DNA of 62,000 bases, taken from NCBI RefSeq assembly GCF_037975245.1, contig NC_092573.1, positions 20,105,765-20,167,764 on the forward strand, in the 5' to 3' direction. Made by a program: the position numbers and the translations under genes. Each line of letters begins with the position of its first letter. The stretch's first letter is position 1. The notes under the pieces were generated by a model. The model ran no database searches and was not told the origin of the DNA. It was given only the letters and a program-made list of their open reading frames with translations. The stretch is from Apostichopus japonicus. Its lineage: Eukaryota; Echinodermata; Holothuroidea; Aspidochirotida; Stichopodidae. This document shows, one piece after another, positions 1 to 14,676 of this stretch.

Positions 1-2434
1 TTCTTAAAACCAGTGGAGCGTAGATACCACGAAAGAGAAACCATTGTATTCGTCAGAAGAAAAAACAAAAACCCTGGTCTTCTTGCAAACTGAGGCGTCA
101 CCTTGATATGACGCGCACTATTGTTGTATAGGTTTGCATGGCTCACTAGTCATTTAAACAGGAACTTAAATCAATGTTTGCTTTTCAAATTGTCTTTCGC
201 TGAACGTATACTGTAAAGTGTTCAGTCTGTACACAGTCTTTATGTAAAGGTCCTCCCACAGTAGGAACTCTCTCTTTTAATGGCGATTCACCAGTGGTTT
301 CTGTATTCAGTCACCCCCATTTTGTTATGCGCTAGGCAACACGAGGAAAATATTTACTTTTTTTTATTTTATTTTATTTTAAAGACTACACTTTTACAGA
401 AAAAAAAAATCAGTTGCATTACTTGCTTCGTGTGTTGCATATTTATATGTTGTTTTGTATGTTGCAAAAAGTCGGGTTGACCAGAAAGGAAATTAATTAT
501 AATATTATAGGCTACATAATGTACACAAAAACACTGGTTAAAACCCTCTCACCCCTCCCTCCCCACGTCCGTAGTCCCCTAACCCCCCCCCCTCCCCGGG
601 AAAATTCGGAAAATTGATGAACCTTATTAAAGGAGAACAAATGTTATGCAAAATGATGTCATGAAAAAGGAAAAAGGGCCGGGAGAAGAAAGGAACGAGG
701 AACCGTGGAAAAGGATATGTAGTCGATCTAATAATCGGATTATTTCTATTTTTTTTTTGTTCTACTCAAAGTAAATTCAAGGGAGTAGCATTCGAGCATG
801 TCTCACGTAGACACTATACAGAGGTTATCATTATTGCTATTTCTCGACAATAAAGATATTAAAACAAACCGCATACTCGCCAACAACTCTCTACATGAGT
901 TTAAACTTTATGAGAATTTCACGGTTCAGAGGAACACAGAGACAACAGGGTCTAATCGTATCGCCACCTTTATAGTTTAAACCCTATAATAGGAATAATT
1001 ATGTTAACGCATCAAAGCGTAAACCTTCAGTGATAACACAATACCCTGTGAATCTGTGTATATCACCTTTCATGTACAATATATATATACCCTCAACTTC
1101 ATATGCTTGATAACTTTGAAGAACAATTCAGGTAGCTGTTGCCATTTATAAAAATGGCAAACAAACTTTTAAAGGACGTTTAAAGGGACTGTACGCGGTG
1201 TTAAAGGTCATCATGAGCATTGCCCCTTTCTACCCCCTCCCCTCCCCCAAGCCCCAAAATATGTTACATAGTCAGATAATAGTTAGATAATAGTCACCCT
1301 TGCTCAACTTTCAACAAGCATTTTACTGCCACTCTTAAAGTAGTTATATACACACTGAGATACTTATATGTCTATTTGAACATTTGGAGGATCTGGGCCT
1401 CTAGGAATTTAAAGTCCTTTTCAAAAGTTCTAGCAATTTTTAAAAGTTGGGTTAAAGATTGCTATTTTTCGACAGGTTGTATATTAAAAAAAAATCTATA
1501 TTGGGTCCAATTTGAAAATGCTGCATATCAATTTCCAGTTGTAGTTTCTGGTATTTGTACCATACTTCGTTTTAGCCATTTATAACCTGCACAAATTTAC
1601 ACAGCACGCCTCATTATTCATGATTAGCTTCTCGATTGTATTTACGTATACCAACCCATTTTTATCGTCAATTTACGTCATTTACAAGTACTTGGGACAT
1701 AGCTTACCACTGACTAAGCGATTTCTGTTGTTGTTAGGCATTATAAACTAATGCTGGTTACATTACAGCGTGTACAATGCCATATTAATGCATTGTTGTA
1801 ACCAGCCAGTATGGGTCAATTTCCTAATGTTATTACCACTGTATACTGTCTTCCCATACCATGCTTCAAAGCACCACTACTAGCAATACAAACAGACATA
1901 TATTTGAAACAGATTACATTTTAATTATAAAATATTTGCCGTGTTTTTTTTTCACACTCAATTACATCATGTCAAAACCATCCACTATATAAAACATCTA
2001 TGTTTTTCTTTAAATGGTACATTATTTTAAGTAAAATCGGTCACCTTTTATTTTGATGAAAATTGTAGGGATTTCCTATTAATATTTTATACAAGATTTT
2101 ATTGAACTTCAAGCCAGTCTATCGGATTTAAAACCGGTTTCGATACAGTTCTCGTCTGTTATACCGTATTTAATATCGCTTTATAGGCTGAGGATGTTTG
2201 CTACTCTCAGTTTCGTGTCCACGTAAATCGGTCTTGGTTTCTGTCTCAGACGTCAAGAATCCATGTTTATGAGTGCAGTCCTACCGATATAATATATATA
2301 TAATATATATATATATATAAAATTGTCAGATTCAAAGCGCCAGGTTTGGTGCACTCTGTACATAACACTTGGGTAATACGCCCTTAATGACAGTTATTCA
2401 AAGCCAATTTATACGCTTTAACACACTAGTAGAA
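1..2434. other. AT-rich non-coding flank
   Basis: No gene is supported. Open frames are under 70 codons and lack recognisable domains or convincing splice context. The stretch holds short homopolymer runs, a C-rich tract near 585-598 and a small TA repeat near 2289-2320. Confidence 0.6.
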
Positions 2435-2500
2435 TCACTGTGGTCGAGTGGTACGGACTTCGGTTAGTGACACAAAGATCCGGGGTTCGATTCCTACCTT
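2435..2500 (+). repeat. tRNA-derived relic (SINE head or tRNA pseudogene)
   Basis: An A-box-like element (TGGTCGAGTGG, 2441-2451) and a B-box-like element (GGTTCGATTCC, 2484-2494) lie at tRNA-like spacing. A full cloverleaf with a paired acceptor stem is not evident, and a TA dinucleotide run (about 2515-2542) follows, as with the SINEs near 22 kb. A functional tRNA is unlikely. Confidence 0.45.
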
Positions 2501-2508
2501 CGATTCCT

Positions 2509-2510
<2 letters not shown>

Positions 2511-2545
<35 letters not shown>

Positions 2546-5500
2546 TTATACTTGAGACTATTTTTGACCAACATAACAAAGCAATACAAAGTAATACTTC
2601 TTTCTTCTTATGTATTTGATTAAGTTGATTACTGCGATTGTCATTATTCCTTACTAACTTCTCCTTTTCTGTGCCTTCGATTGATCTTACAGGTTAAATT
2701 GATTGAATCGACCTGGTTACGTCATCAGTCTTGTACTGGTCCCCAGTATAATGACTCAAGATATGTCTCAACGATGTTCGAACTGACACTAAAGAGTTAT
2801 CACAGTGACCTCCCCTTAATTCGGACCTAATATTGATTAAACGAGTAATTTTGCAGTTGAGTCACGGCCTTTTATAGTTTGTGTCCTACCCCTTTAATAC
2901 GGTGGCTGCATTGAACCCGATATGAAAAATGCAGAATACAGGAGGAGGGCGGGAAAGGGGGAGTGGGGAGGTGGGGTGATGGAGAAAAAGTATGGATAGG
3001 TTTGCATATTGTTGACCTTCCACTTCATGGGATGTTTTATAGGCTAACGCAGCGTTCACAGTCCAAAACCGAGAAGCAACTGCTTTATATTGTTTGGAGT
3101 GTAGTGCAATATACTTCCTTAAAACTATATACAAAGTGTGACCAAGTATAATGTCTATGCTAGCTATATGTGAAATTCAAACGTTTAGTTTCTTATGTCT
3201 GGATATATTTTCTTAATGGAGGGTGTGGGGTGGGGGGAGGGGGGGGGACGATGGACAATGAACTGATGCCCTAAACTCGAAGAGCCTACATATATCTTGC
3301 AGATTACCGTCGACAAACAAGCAAAATGCTACCTTGATTTACCGAATTCACCCGAAAACAAACACTAAATTTGGAGGGGAAACTGCCTCACCCTCCCCCC
3401 CCCATTCAATTCCCCTCTCCCATGTTTCTATGCTATTATTCAAAGTTTCCTTGCGTGTGTGTGTGTGGGGGGGGGGGGTATGTGTGTGTGTTGGAACAGT
3501 CATTTTGAGAGGTACTTTACTAGATCAGCTGATAAATTTAAACTGCAACGCTATATTCATAAACTTTATAAGGTCTTAAACCTGTCATTCCTAACCGTGG
3601 GAACAAACTTGGCCATATGTACAAAAAGACGAAATTTAGCACACAATACTTTTCTATATCGAGCTGAGTGTTACACAGAAAGCTATTATATGCTTGCTTG
3701 GTTTTCAATGCGATTCCCCTCCTGTGTTAGAAAAAGATAGCTATTGAAAAAAAAATAGGAAAACGAAGACCAGCTCAACAAATAGGTCACAACAGCTACA
3801 AAGAAAACGTTAAAACTTTTAATTGTGTTAAACCTTGTCCCTAGGTTCACCCCTTTCTTAAGAAACTTGTGACAAGGGCATCCTTTCTTCCAGATTAGGT
3901 ACAGTCAATAAGGGTTAGAATTTTAGCTTTCTTGAAATTTAAAAAAAAAAAAACTGACGAAATATCCATTCGTGTGCAAAATAATATCTTCTTCCTTTTC
4001 CATTCCACGGCTAAAGCGATTATTTTCATTCAACACTGGACAAGCAGTTTCATGTTAAAACGGTTTGCACAGTTATCAATGCATAACATAAAATTTCGAT
4101 ACATGTCTATATATATATATTGTGTATATCAATATACATCTTGTAGAAAGCAAAAGTAATTTCGCATAGCCTAGCCTAAGACAGGAAGATTGTTTCCAAT
4201 CTTCTTGAAGATATTACAGATGAAAATATATGAATCTATTATGTTTATATTCTCCATTAAATTAAACAGTAATTACTTAATATTTGTTTGATCAAAAAAA
4301 TATATATATCGTGACTATATCCTCCACTCACCTATCGTGTTATCTTGTGCGATGCTACCGTGGAATAAAATGGCGATTACAACCAATGAAATATATTGAT
4401 GAATTTCCATTTCGTCTTCCTTATTTTATGTCTCCTTGCTGAAGAAATCGTCTTTAATTTCAGTAAGAAACAAAGGGAAGGATATTCCCACAAATTTAGC
4501 GACGATCTTGGTCGAGCTTTGTAATTTTTGAGATCGCTAAATGATAACAGTAAAATTCAACACGCTATTATCATTTCATGTAATATCTTCCCTCGACCAT
4601 CTGTACACAAGGAGAGTTGCTCTTGCAAAAAATAAAGCCTGTTAACGGTTGAAGCTCATTAGCTATGCAACTCATTTGCATAATCGATGGGAAACTTTGT
4701 CAATCAGTAATGATTGGCGGAGTAACAATGAGAACAATTCATAATAAAGATAGGGGTGTTCGATACGAATGCGAGCAAGCACGAGTTGAATGTTTAAACA
4801 GACCGAGCTCAATCAACAAGACAAAGTACTGTATATGTATACTACGTTGTTAGAACCTATCTCAATGGTGTTTGTAGCCAAACGTGATTAAAAAAAAACC
4901 CACAATGAAAACATATTTCTCAGATCAGGAAGGCTCGAGAGTATACTAGTACAAAACATGTATTGATGCTGCACGGAGATTAAAGTTAGGAAATACACGA
5001 CCCAACAGACACTTTTGAAAAGACGCGTGCAGTGTCTGACAAGAGACAATACATGCGTTGTTAACAAAGAAGAGTATACTCCCTTTTGATACGGCGTCTG
5101 AAATTGAGCCAACGGCAACGAAATTCAAACCCCGTTTCATTCATAGTCACGGCCTCCGTATTCAGTGAAATGGCACTCATGTTTGTCAATGAACGAAAAA
5201 TGGAAGAAGCATATGTTATGATTGACTTCACCATGGGAACAGCAAGACGTTTTATTTATTTATATTTTTTTTTATGAAAAGTATGTATGTATATATATAT
5301 ATATAGTCGTTTGGTAGTTTGGTTTTCGTGCCCAGGTTCTTTACTGGGCGACTTTTCCTTAAAAAAATGTATGTATGGGTGTATGGGTGTGTGTATGTGT
5401 GTATGTTTACCCAGGGTGTATGTATGTATGTATATATTTTTGATCCTCCTGCAAGCAGGAACTCGCGAAGAAGCTATGTCATTGGCTTATCAAAGCCGCA

Positions 5501-7486
5501 AGCTGACCGAATTCAGTCTCTTAGATTCATATTTAACGTCCATGATTATGAATTGTCAATTGTCAACAACTCTGTAACTGGACGACATACATTAATCTTG
5601 GAGTTCATCCTGTCTTTTACTGAAGCATTCCCTCAGCTACGTCTACACTTAGTGCCTTAGACCCTTGCAATTTATTGTAAAGATGTCTGTGACACTTCTC
5701 GCGTTGCGATCGCATGATGGTATTTGACTAAATATCTCTCTGCATGCAGCCTACAATAGCGGCAATCGAAAATCTTTATAATCGAAAATCGTTATACCTT
5801 ATACTTTGAGTTCTACTCTAACTTCTCTAAGAGTGACAACTAACAATACATTGTACTACCACAGAATCTATAAATGACTGAGCAAAGTAAAATTGATTAG
5901 CCAAAGTTATCATCGAAAAAAGGCTAAGCTGTTTGTCATTCCAGTTGTAGGTTCTCAGTATAGAGTAAAACACAATGAGCTCTTATAATGTGAACTCAAT
6001 GGTGAAATTTAAAAGATTCTATATAGGCCAAAGCTCATTGGAGAACTACCATATGCACATGCATACTGTAAAGGGAAAACATTCAATAACAGCAGACAAA
6101 TAACCCAATGTTAATGACAAAGCTTATATAGAATGTATACATATACCAACATATGCTTCTTATCTTGTAAGTCAATTTATAAGAAATGTACACATTTGAG
6201 AATTACCATCAGAACTGCAAATTTGCTAACGGATGTTTTCCTACATTTTTAGGGACATGTGCAACCCCCCCCCCCCCCCCTCACCGTCTTGGATCCTAAC
6301 CAATAAAGGACCAATTCTCAATTGACTTCTTTCAAATAGTCAGTGCCAAAGAAACTAAGATTTGAAATTACCCCACTTTGAATTTACGTACAGCTGCTAT
6401 GTAAATGAAACATGAACCGGTAGCATATTAGCTAGGCCATGAAAACGATCCTTCCATTCAGGGTAAACACTGTACTGAGCGTGACATATACATAACGGTG
6501 CCGTATCATTTGAAAATAAATACTGGAGATATACTGTACAAAACACAAAGAAAGTACAGACACAGCCGATTCGTAAAAACAGAAAAGCCCCCCCCCCCCC
6601 AAAAAAAAAGAAAAAGCACAACATAGCAGTAAAACGAAAAAGCAAATGTGACTTAACGGGAGTGAAGACTCGCGCCCAAAGAAACGTATGATGCCTGTAA
6701 TCTGACCTAGTTTCGAATGAGGTGTAACAGACACCACCATCGATGCCAGAAAACACACAGCTTGCTACCGTCGGTAATTAGACATTCGTGTACAGTCAAT
6801 ACCCACAACACAGTGTACATGGCAGCGGTGGACATCTCAGGTCTAGATAAAAGATAACAAGGTATCACGTTTCATCATACTGTCTGCATTTTGTAGTGAC
6901 AAGAAAAAAACATCACTTGCAAACAACGGAAAGTTACCATGTTTTAGAGGGCGGCACGCGGTTTGGGGCGAGTCCTCAATGCCTTTAAATGTAATTTGCC
7001 CACGCATGCAGATTTGTACTGTGGGAAAATTATAGTCGAATCTTTCACCATTACCGTTTACTACCGCTGTTTGTTTCATTGGTCTGCGGTACTCAGTACT
7101 AATTGATAAATTTTAAAAATTATGTGATTTGTTTATTATAGATAAAGAAATGATATTGTGTTTTCACGAAATGTACACATGTAATTACATACTCCCACGT
7201 CTCGTCCCTCTTGCGAACACTAATTTCCTTTGTTTCAGTGTCCTTTTGTACTGATGACATTAAGTAGAAATATACGAATGAAATCCATTATTTGCCTTTA
7301 AATGTGTAGAACACATAACAAAGAATCCGATGACGTAGGTCTCCATTGCCCGGAAGCGATTTTGTTTTCCAGGTTTGCAATTATGTGTAAATACTCGCTC
7401 ATGATTGGTCAGAAAAGTTACGTCACACCATTGCAACCTTCACTTCGCGGTTACCAAAATCCATTCGTTGCAACGAAGATATACCC
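2511..7486. other. Non-coding region without a supported gene
   Basis: I see no recognisable gene. A GTAT-rich simple repeat lies at about 5360-5435 and a poly-C tract at about 6265-6281. Two short plus-strand open stretches (about 5086-5230 and 5457-5577, the second after an acceptor-like CTGCAAGCAG) could be exons of an unknown gene, but no family is recognisable. Confidence 0.5.
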
Positions 7487-8071
7487 GTCCCATATTAGTG
7501 GCATCGTCAAGGGGTGGCCTGGGGGGGGGACGTGCCCTCCCCCTAAAAAATCGTGCCCCCCAAATGCGATTTATAGTGTTAAAAAAATACTCAAACAAAA
7601 AACTTTTTTTACAAAGGACGAAACGTATCAGTTAAACTTCTTTCCACCGACCATCACAATAACCAGTTGTTTTCTCACTAACAAGGTCACGGAGGCTCCG
7701 GCGTGAACGGCTAGTGCTTAAACTTCACTACTACCCTGCATTAATTTCAATATCAATTTTCACCACTCTTCTTCAGGTTGTAAACTTCCCCCAAGCCCTC
7801 TTGAGATGGAGGGGGGGGGGGGAGTATGCTTCCGCCCCAACTATTCAAGCGCAAAACATCTTTTTGTTCTCTCACTATGGATAATCACCAGATAGCACCA
7901 ACTTGCATCTTATGACCCTTCTGAAATTCAAAACATTATCAAAAGTAAAAGGCTTAATTCCCATATTTTGGTATAACTTTTTTATCCGCCTCAATTAAAA
8001 ACATAAATATCGAAAATTCTTCAGCGTAAAGTTACGTCAAGTTGCAAAATATAGCACCAGATTGCATCTAA

Positions 8072-9810
8072 CAGGCGTGTATCCAGGGGGGCGGGGGCGG
8101 GGGGGCGCGCGACCCCCGGGTAAGAAAAAGAGGAGAGAAAAAAAGATAAAAAGGGAAAAGAAAAAAGGGAAAAGAAGGGGGGGAAGAGGAGGAAGGAGAG
8201 GAAGGAAGGGAAAAGAAAAAGAAGAAAGAGGAGAAAAAGGAGGGAACAGAAGAAAAACGCCAAGACACCGGGAAGAGAAAGAGGAACAGTGCCATAATTA
8301 CAGCACTGATCCCTATTATATACACAGGTTAGCCAGTGACGGATTTCGGATTTCGGAAGGGGCGTGCGCCTCAGCCCACCCCTTACACCAACTCCATTTT
8401 TGACGTTTCCATTTTTCCTCTCTCAATCATGTATATATACTACCTACTTTCCTTCTGGGATTCAATAAAGTTGACTGACTTACTTGCTACTATATATAGT
8501 ATATCATGACGCGTGTGTGTGTATGGACGCCTTAAATTGTAAAATTGTGCTATGACTCCAACTGTGGCTGGTCTTGAACTCAATCGAGTCGTCGGGGAAC
8601 ATGACGCATTTCGGTATTAGCCCAGGATCTTTATGCGAACTGCACTAGACATATGTCCTTCGATGCAACACTGTCATCCAGAGATAAAATGTTATACAAC
8701 GCGAACTGAATATTGTTACCCTTCCCCTATAGTACCGTAACTCATACAATGAATCTAAAAAAAAAAAGTCCGCATGCGATTTGAGAATTGAGCACATTTC
8801 CTGTGAATATCATGTAGTGGATCCAAATGTGTATCATTGCCGGCGGGGGGGGGGGGGGGGGACGAACAAATCATTTCTTGAGATTGTTCCCACCTGCATG
8901 AAAACGCGCGCCCGACAACCCTACGCCCATGCACCCCTCCAATCGCTTCCCGATGAGTAACGAAACCTCACCCATCGTATACAAAAGTCTACTTGGATAA
9001 CTTGTCCCCTGATTTTTTTTCTGCAGATGCCCATGCATTTCCCCAAACTAAATTTCTAAGCCATGAGATCTAAAACTTGATGAGGTTTGGGAGCATCATT
9101 GGTTCTGGGAAGTGTTATTTCCGGTGATCTGGGAGGTATATTTGCCAAAAATTTCTTGTACGCTACGCGCGAACTCATGGTGGCGCTCCGCTTAGATATC
9201 AGAGAACAGACACCCGTGCCCACCATTATCCAAAACTGATCTGCGCCCATGCACCAATAAATTAACTGTGTCTGAATTTTCCAAATTTCCCCAAACATTC
9301 TTCCCCCTTCTCGTGCAATTTTGACCGATCTGTTAAGGGCTGAAGGAGGTTTTTCTGTATCGGCTGTGCATAGATGAAATTTTGTGCAACATTATGGGTA
9401 TGTTTTGAAGTGAATTTATTTCACAAGAAAGTGTGAATTTTCAAATTCTGAACGAACAATGGGCTTAAAACCTTGAAAAGTGGGGCTGACGGGTATTGTG
9501 GGCCGCGACGTAGAATCAACTAAAAAACAATGATCCACAGGAGATGCGATGAGGTCGAACATGATGTGTGACTGGTGACAATCTTGAAAAAGGTTATGGA
9601 TGGAAAAAAAAATATTGGGAAAATACTTGGTTTACTCAGGCAAAAGTGAACATCTAGTTGGTCATTTTCAAGCCCGAGTGTGCCATTTCCGGTGATCTGG
9701 GGGTGTCAAAGCCAGAAATTTTCTTGTACGCTGCGCGCCAACCGATGGTGGCGCTCCGCTTAGATAGTCATTCGCGCCCCCCGGGTTAGAAAATCCTGGA
9801 TACGCCCCTG
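8072..9810 (+). mobile_element. 1.74-kb TIR DNA transposon, copy 1, with 5-bp target duplication TCTAA
   Basis: Starts CAGGCGTGTATCCAGG and ends with the near inverse (CCTGGATACGCCCCTG). A perfect TCTAA flanks both ends (8067-8071 and 9811-9815). The inside holds a ~130-bp polypurine tract (8120-8270) and GC-rich modules reading GGCGCTCCGCTTAGATA. The same family sits in opposite orientation at 25971-27929. No transposase ORF is present. CAGGGGCG-type ends occur in hAT elements, but the 5-bp duplication leaves the superfamily open. Confidence 0.75.
8120..8270 (+). repeat. Polypurine tract within the transposon
   Basis: About 150 bases of almost pure A and G. The inverted copy of this element has the matching polypyrimidine tract at about 27770-27885, so the tract is a family feature. 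The lysine/arginine-rich or serine/phenylalanine-rich ORFs across it are composition artefacts. Confidence 0.75.
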
Positions 9811-10187
9811 TCTAAGGCATTCACAAATAAACATCGTGCCCCCTAAATAAGTGCTGTGCCCCCAAGATTGAAATGTCTGGCGACGCCATTGTCGTCCCAT
9901 ATATGTACGGTGTTAATTCAATAGTTTCCTCTATATATGATTTATCCATAGAGTCATAATCTAGTGGCGCAATTCACTCACGTATTGTACCGATTCAAAC
10001 TTTTGCCTGCTGTCATGCATATGTTTTGCGTATAATATTCATTCACGACTCGTGAACTCACGTCGTGAAGTTGATTTTAGTGTACCCATTCCACGAGACG
10101 AATTCCGATTTCAATAGAACAGCTCACGAATCTTCGATAACGTAAACACGAACCCGATGGAATATTGCGTATCATAAATAAGGTTAA

Positions 10188-10586
10188 CATGTGTTCCAAG
10201 CATCAAAAGTAAAGTTAGGGCGTTTACAAGGAATCGCCGTTACTAAGTGTCACAGGTCAATATACTAGAAATATTAATCTGTTCACCTTAAGCACCATGC
10301 ATGTTTAGTGACGTCAATAAACTCATTCATGTTTTGACAATTTAAGCCCCGTGGACCCTTATCATTCTTCTAATTATTGTAGTGCGCATGTGTTCCAAGC
10401 ATTAAAAGTAAAGTTAGGGCGTTTACAAGGAATCGCCGTTACTAAGTTTCACAGGTCAATATACTAGAAATATTAATCTGTTCACCTTAAGCACCATGCA
10501 TGTTTAGTGACGTCAATAAACTCATTCATGTTTAGACAATTTAAGCCCCGCGGACCCTTATCATTCGTCTAATTATTGTAGTGCGC
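10188..10586 (+). repeat. Two tandem copies of a 199-bp sequence
   Basis: GTGTTCCAAGCAT recurs at 10191 and 10390. The two copies match closely throughout, including CACCTTAAGCACCATGCATG and GTAGTGCGCATG at the junctions. Only scattered substitutions separate them, so the tandem duplication is fairly recent. No coding potential is seen. Confidence 0.85.
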
Positions 10587-10600
10587 ATGCGCGCTACAAT
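10575..10600. promoter_or_regulatory. Near-perfect 26-bp palindrome with NRF1-like core
   Basis: ATTGTAG (10575-10581) and CTACAAT (10594-10600) flank TGCGCATGCGCG, which fits the NRF1 consensus. About 32 bp downstream lies ATGGCTGACTG directly followed by GTGAAT (ATG at 10632), which could be a short first coding exon ending at a donor. No downstream exon was identified, so a promoter role is inference. Confidence 0.35.
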
Positions 10601-12410
10601 ATTGGGTTTTCTAGCCCGGTCCATCATCTACATGGCTGACTGGTGAATACCAACTGAGCATACACTCTTCATAGCAATCTCAAATTTACAGGTTGGCTAC
10701 GCAGGAAAAAATCTCGACCGAGATTTGCAAAGAATTTTGTCGGCGAACAGTTAATTTTGCACACGAAAAAAAAAAATAGATCTCCTTGAGTAGCATACTT
10801 CTTCAAAACAGTAAGAAAAATTCTCTACTTTGGTTCTTTATTCTCGAATTGAACGAGACAGGTAACATTTGAACGCATTTGAGTTAGAAACATCCTGCAA
10901 AAAGTTGCAAGCCACAAATGTTAACCGTATTTAGCCGCAACGACTTGGCGTTATATCTGTACTAATTCAGCTCTTGCAACATAGGCACTTTTAACTTTAT
11001 TATTGTGTGTATATGGTTGGCCGTGTATGGCATATTGTACGATTTTGAATGATGACCAACCAGGGCCAGAAAATCGACCCAGCAGTTTTTAATAGGCCGA
11101 CGAGTTACATTTGTGCAATAATATAGACTAGACATGTACATTTTATTCCTTAGATTAATAGTGCATTAGGCCTTCGGTGTAAACCACCGTATGTTCGTAA
11201 AATTTCGCCATCTTTTAGCGAGGATACAGTAGCATTAACATGTTGTTCAATTTGACCAATAAGACGTGTCCAGGACTCTGTGTATTCTCTGTCACGTCAG
11301 AAACAGGCGTGGTTCATGATTAAACAGATTGGTTATCTGGTTAAGCTGTGATAGTTTTATAGTCAGCATTTCTTCGTTTATATTGCAGGCGCATGCTAGC
11401 TAGAGTAGGCCTACTGTTTACAAACATAACACAATATAGCCTAAATTTGGTCTACGTTAAGGGACCAAACGCCGAACTGGGTTCTTTGTAACCGAAGTAA
11501 CTTCAAAAGGGTTGTATAGTAACAATGAACCTCCATTGAATATCGACAACTAACTTTAACCTTCACCTTACAGTACAATGGCATGTATATGTATGCAAAT
11601 AAAGTTTTTCTATAGTTCAGTGTATGTCTTCCCACTTCCAAGCGATCATTACTGATGGTGACGTCCCGAGCAACCTGATTGGCTGAAAACTACGTAATTG
11701 CAAACCTGTTTGGGGGAAGAAAAACGCTGCCCGGAAGTCGTTTCGTCACGGGATAACAAACAAGGACACAAGTTGCAAAGGCGTCTAAAGAATGATCGGA
11801 AAATTCCAAAAGAAATTTATAAGCGACCGCAGTCAACGAACCGGAACAAACTTCAAATACAGATGGCGCTATATTCTTTTGCGCAAATTCTTCGCGAGTC
11901 TGTTACATATAATTGTTTTGTGAAAGGAACTAGTTATCCGACATGAAAAATGTTAATGTGAGTGGACCCGGGAGAAACACGAATAAGTTGGTTGTAATTC
12001 GAACATTTCACAGGGATTGCTTCAATCGCTCTACATCGGTCAAATTAGCTCCCCATAAAAGGAGTTATATGTATATATGTATGTATGCGTGTATGTAAGG
12101 GTGTGTGCGCGTCTGTATGTATGTGTGTGGATGTGTATGCGTATGTATGGGTGTGTGTATGTGTGTATGTTGTGGGTGTTTTTGTGTGCGGACGTGGCAT
12201 TTTGGAATCTCTTTAAACATTCAAATATATGGTAAAGTGATGTTGTAAATACATCAATGGATAATTTATTGTCATAACATAGGTTTCTCCTGGAAACAAG
12301 CTGTTTTCATTAGACAGATAAGTTCTGACTGTTTCTCTCAGTTTTAAGGATTTTAGACTCCATCGTAAACGTTTATAAGTCAGAGATCAACGTCTAGAAG
12401 CCTTATTTTT
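10601..12410. other. Non-coding region with simple repeats
   Basis: No gene recognised. A CRE-like TGACGTC (about 11660) lies close to an inverted CCAAT box (GATTGGCTG, about 11680), upstream of an 82-codon ORF without recognisable domains at 11698-11946. A GTAT/GTGT-rich simple repeat occupies about 12065-12190. Confidence 0.45.
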
Positions 12411-13077
<667 letters not shown>

Positions 13078-14676
13078 CTTTGGCATAGTTTCAAAAAGAT
13101 ATATATATTCGCATTTACATAATGCTTATGTGAATATTGCAACTAATTGTTCTGTAATGTTGTTTATATTTTGAAATGTAATATATCTGTCATAGGAATG
13201 CGTACTGTTTGAGTGTGTATGTATGTGTCTTCTTTTGGTGGAAATTATATGATATGTACACAAATATAGGCCTTAATATTTGATTGTGATGTAGCGAGTT
13301 TCATACTATTCCAACGATTTCCCCTTTAAAAAATATTTACATCTCTCATGCGTTGATCAATGGAACAGGGTGGCGGGGTGGCGGGGGGGGGGGGTGGTGG
13401 TTGGAGTGTTTATACAGTTACTATCATCACAATCTTGGAATATGGATAATTATATCCTAGCCATGTCCGTTTCATTACTGCATTTAAACATTTGACGTCT
13501 AAAGATATCGTTTTGGAAAAATCTATTTTAATAAAAGTTTCTTTGTTATAAGGAAACTGCCAGACTCAGAAAAGGAAACTAAGTTGTCTTCAACAACCCC
13601 GGTCCCTCCCTCCCTCCCCGGCACCATCCTTAATAAACAAAAAACTGCATCCGTCACTAAGGCCCTAGTACGACTGAAGAATATTAAATCTTCAGTGCAC
13701 TGACTGTATTCGAAATGAAAATACCAAAACAAAAATATGAAATACAAATTTCATCAGACCACTTTACTTTAGAATTGTTCAAATCAATACTTTCTTGTAT
13801 GGGCTTACTTCTATGTATAGCAGTCTCAACAATCACATTTGTTATCATCGAAATGATCGTTTAAGTTTCTTTGTCTTTCTACGATAAGATGGCTGCATTT
13901 TGGACAAGTGTAAATATTCAAGTCCAGATAAAAATTCTTTTCTATATCTGTTACTCGAGCGTTTATACATATGCTTGTGTTGATGAGCGCCTTATACAGT
14001 CTTATATACTGTATTTAAGTGTTATTATTGTAGAATAATGAAAAGTAATCTTGTTGTAAATCAGTACAATTTAATTGCATATTTTATGTTGAATTTGTCT
14101 ACGACCGTACTATATATTCTATCATTATAGTGAATCATTTAAAACGTTATTATATACCTACATAACCCCTCCCCTCCCCAGCCCTCCATGTCCCACGCAT
14201 ACCACCTATATCTCCCTCCACCACCCTCCAAATCGTATACCATTGGCAATTTATTAAGCATAAATAGTTTAAAAAAAGGCATCAAATAATTAACAAATAA
14301 GCAATCCATGGAACTACAATAGCGCGTCATAAAATTTAGTCACATGACTGTGATGTTGTCATTACTCCGGAAGCACATCTACATACACATCGAGTTTGAG
14401 AGGTGGAACTGGCGACGCGCCATTTTGAAACTTTGAACTTCATCGGCCTCATGCATGTTCATTGTTATTTGATCCCTGGTCTATCATATCATCAGCTCAA
14501 TCCATAGACATACACATCATATGAGTCGAGAGCCAGGTGGGGCCCCCGGGGACAATTACGTCATCACACCACTTGTTTCTGCACTGTAACCAGGTAATCA
14601 TTACGGTGTTACGTCAATTGACGTATCGCGACTCCCTTCGAGATATTTCATATAATCCTGGTCAAATGTCGAGGCA
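13078..14676. other. Non-coding region
   Basis: No gene recognised. Contains a poly-G tract (13384-13394), C-rich patches near 14167 and scattered AT-rich sequence. Confidence 0.5.

Larger units (their letters stand above)
7496..9893. mobile_element. Outer DNA transposon (non-autonomous), interrupted by a second element
   Basis: The flanks carry the same 9-bp sequence GTCCCATAT at 7487-7495 and 9894-9902, best read as an 8-9 bp target duplication. Imperfect inverted ends (TAGTGGCATCG at the left; reverse complement of the right end contains AATGGCGTCG) and related internal GTGCCCCC motifs near both ends support one element of about 660 bp split by the element at 8072-9810. No transposase is visible. 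End sequence and duplication length suggest hAT-like ancestry. Confidence 0.55.

Noticed and set aside
2435-2500. Functional tRNA gene
   Set aside because: A and B boxes are recognisable, but acceptor and anticodon stems do not pair convincingly.
8021-8403. Lys/Arg/Gly-rich and Phe/Ser/Leu-rich ORFs
   Set aside because: Polypurine tract of a DNA transposon read in different frames; the same applies to 27664-28013.
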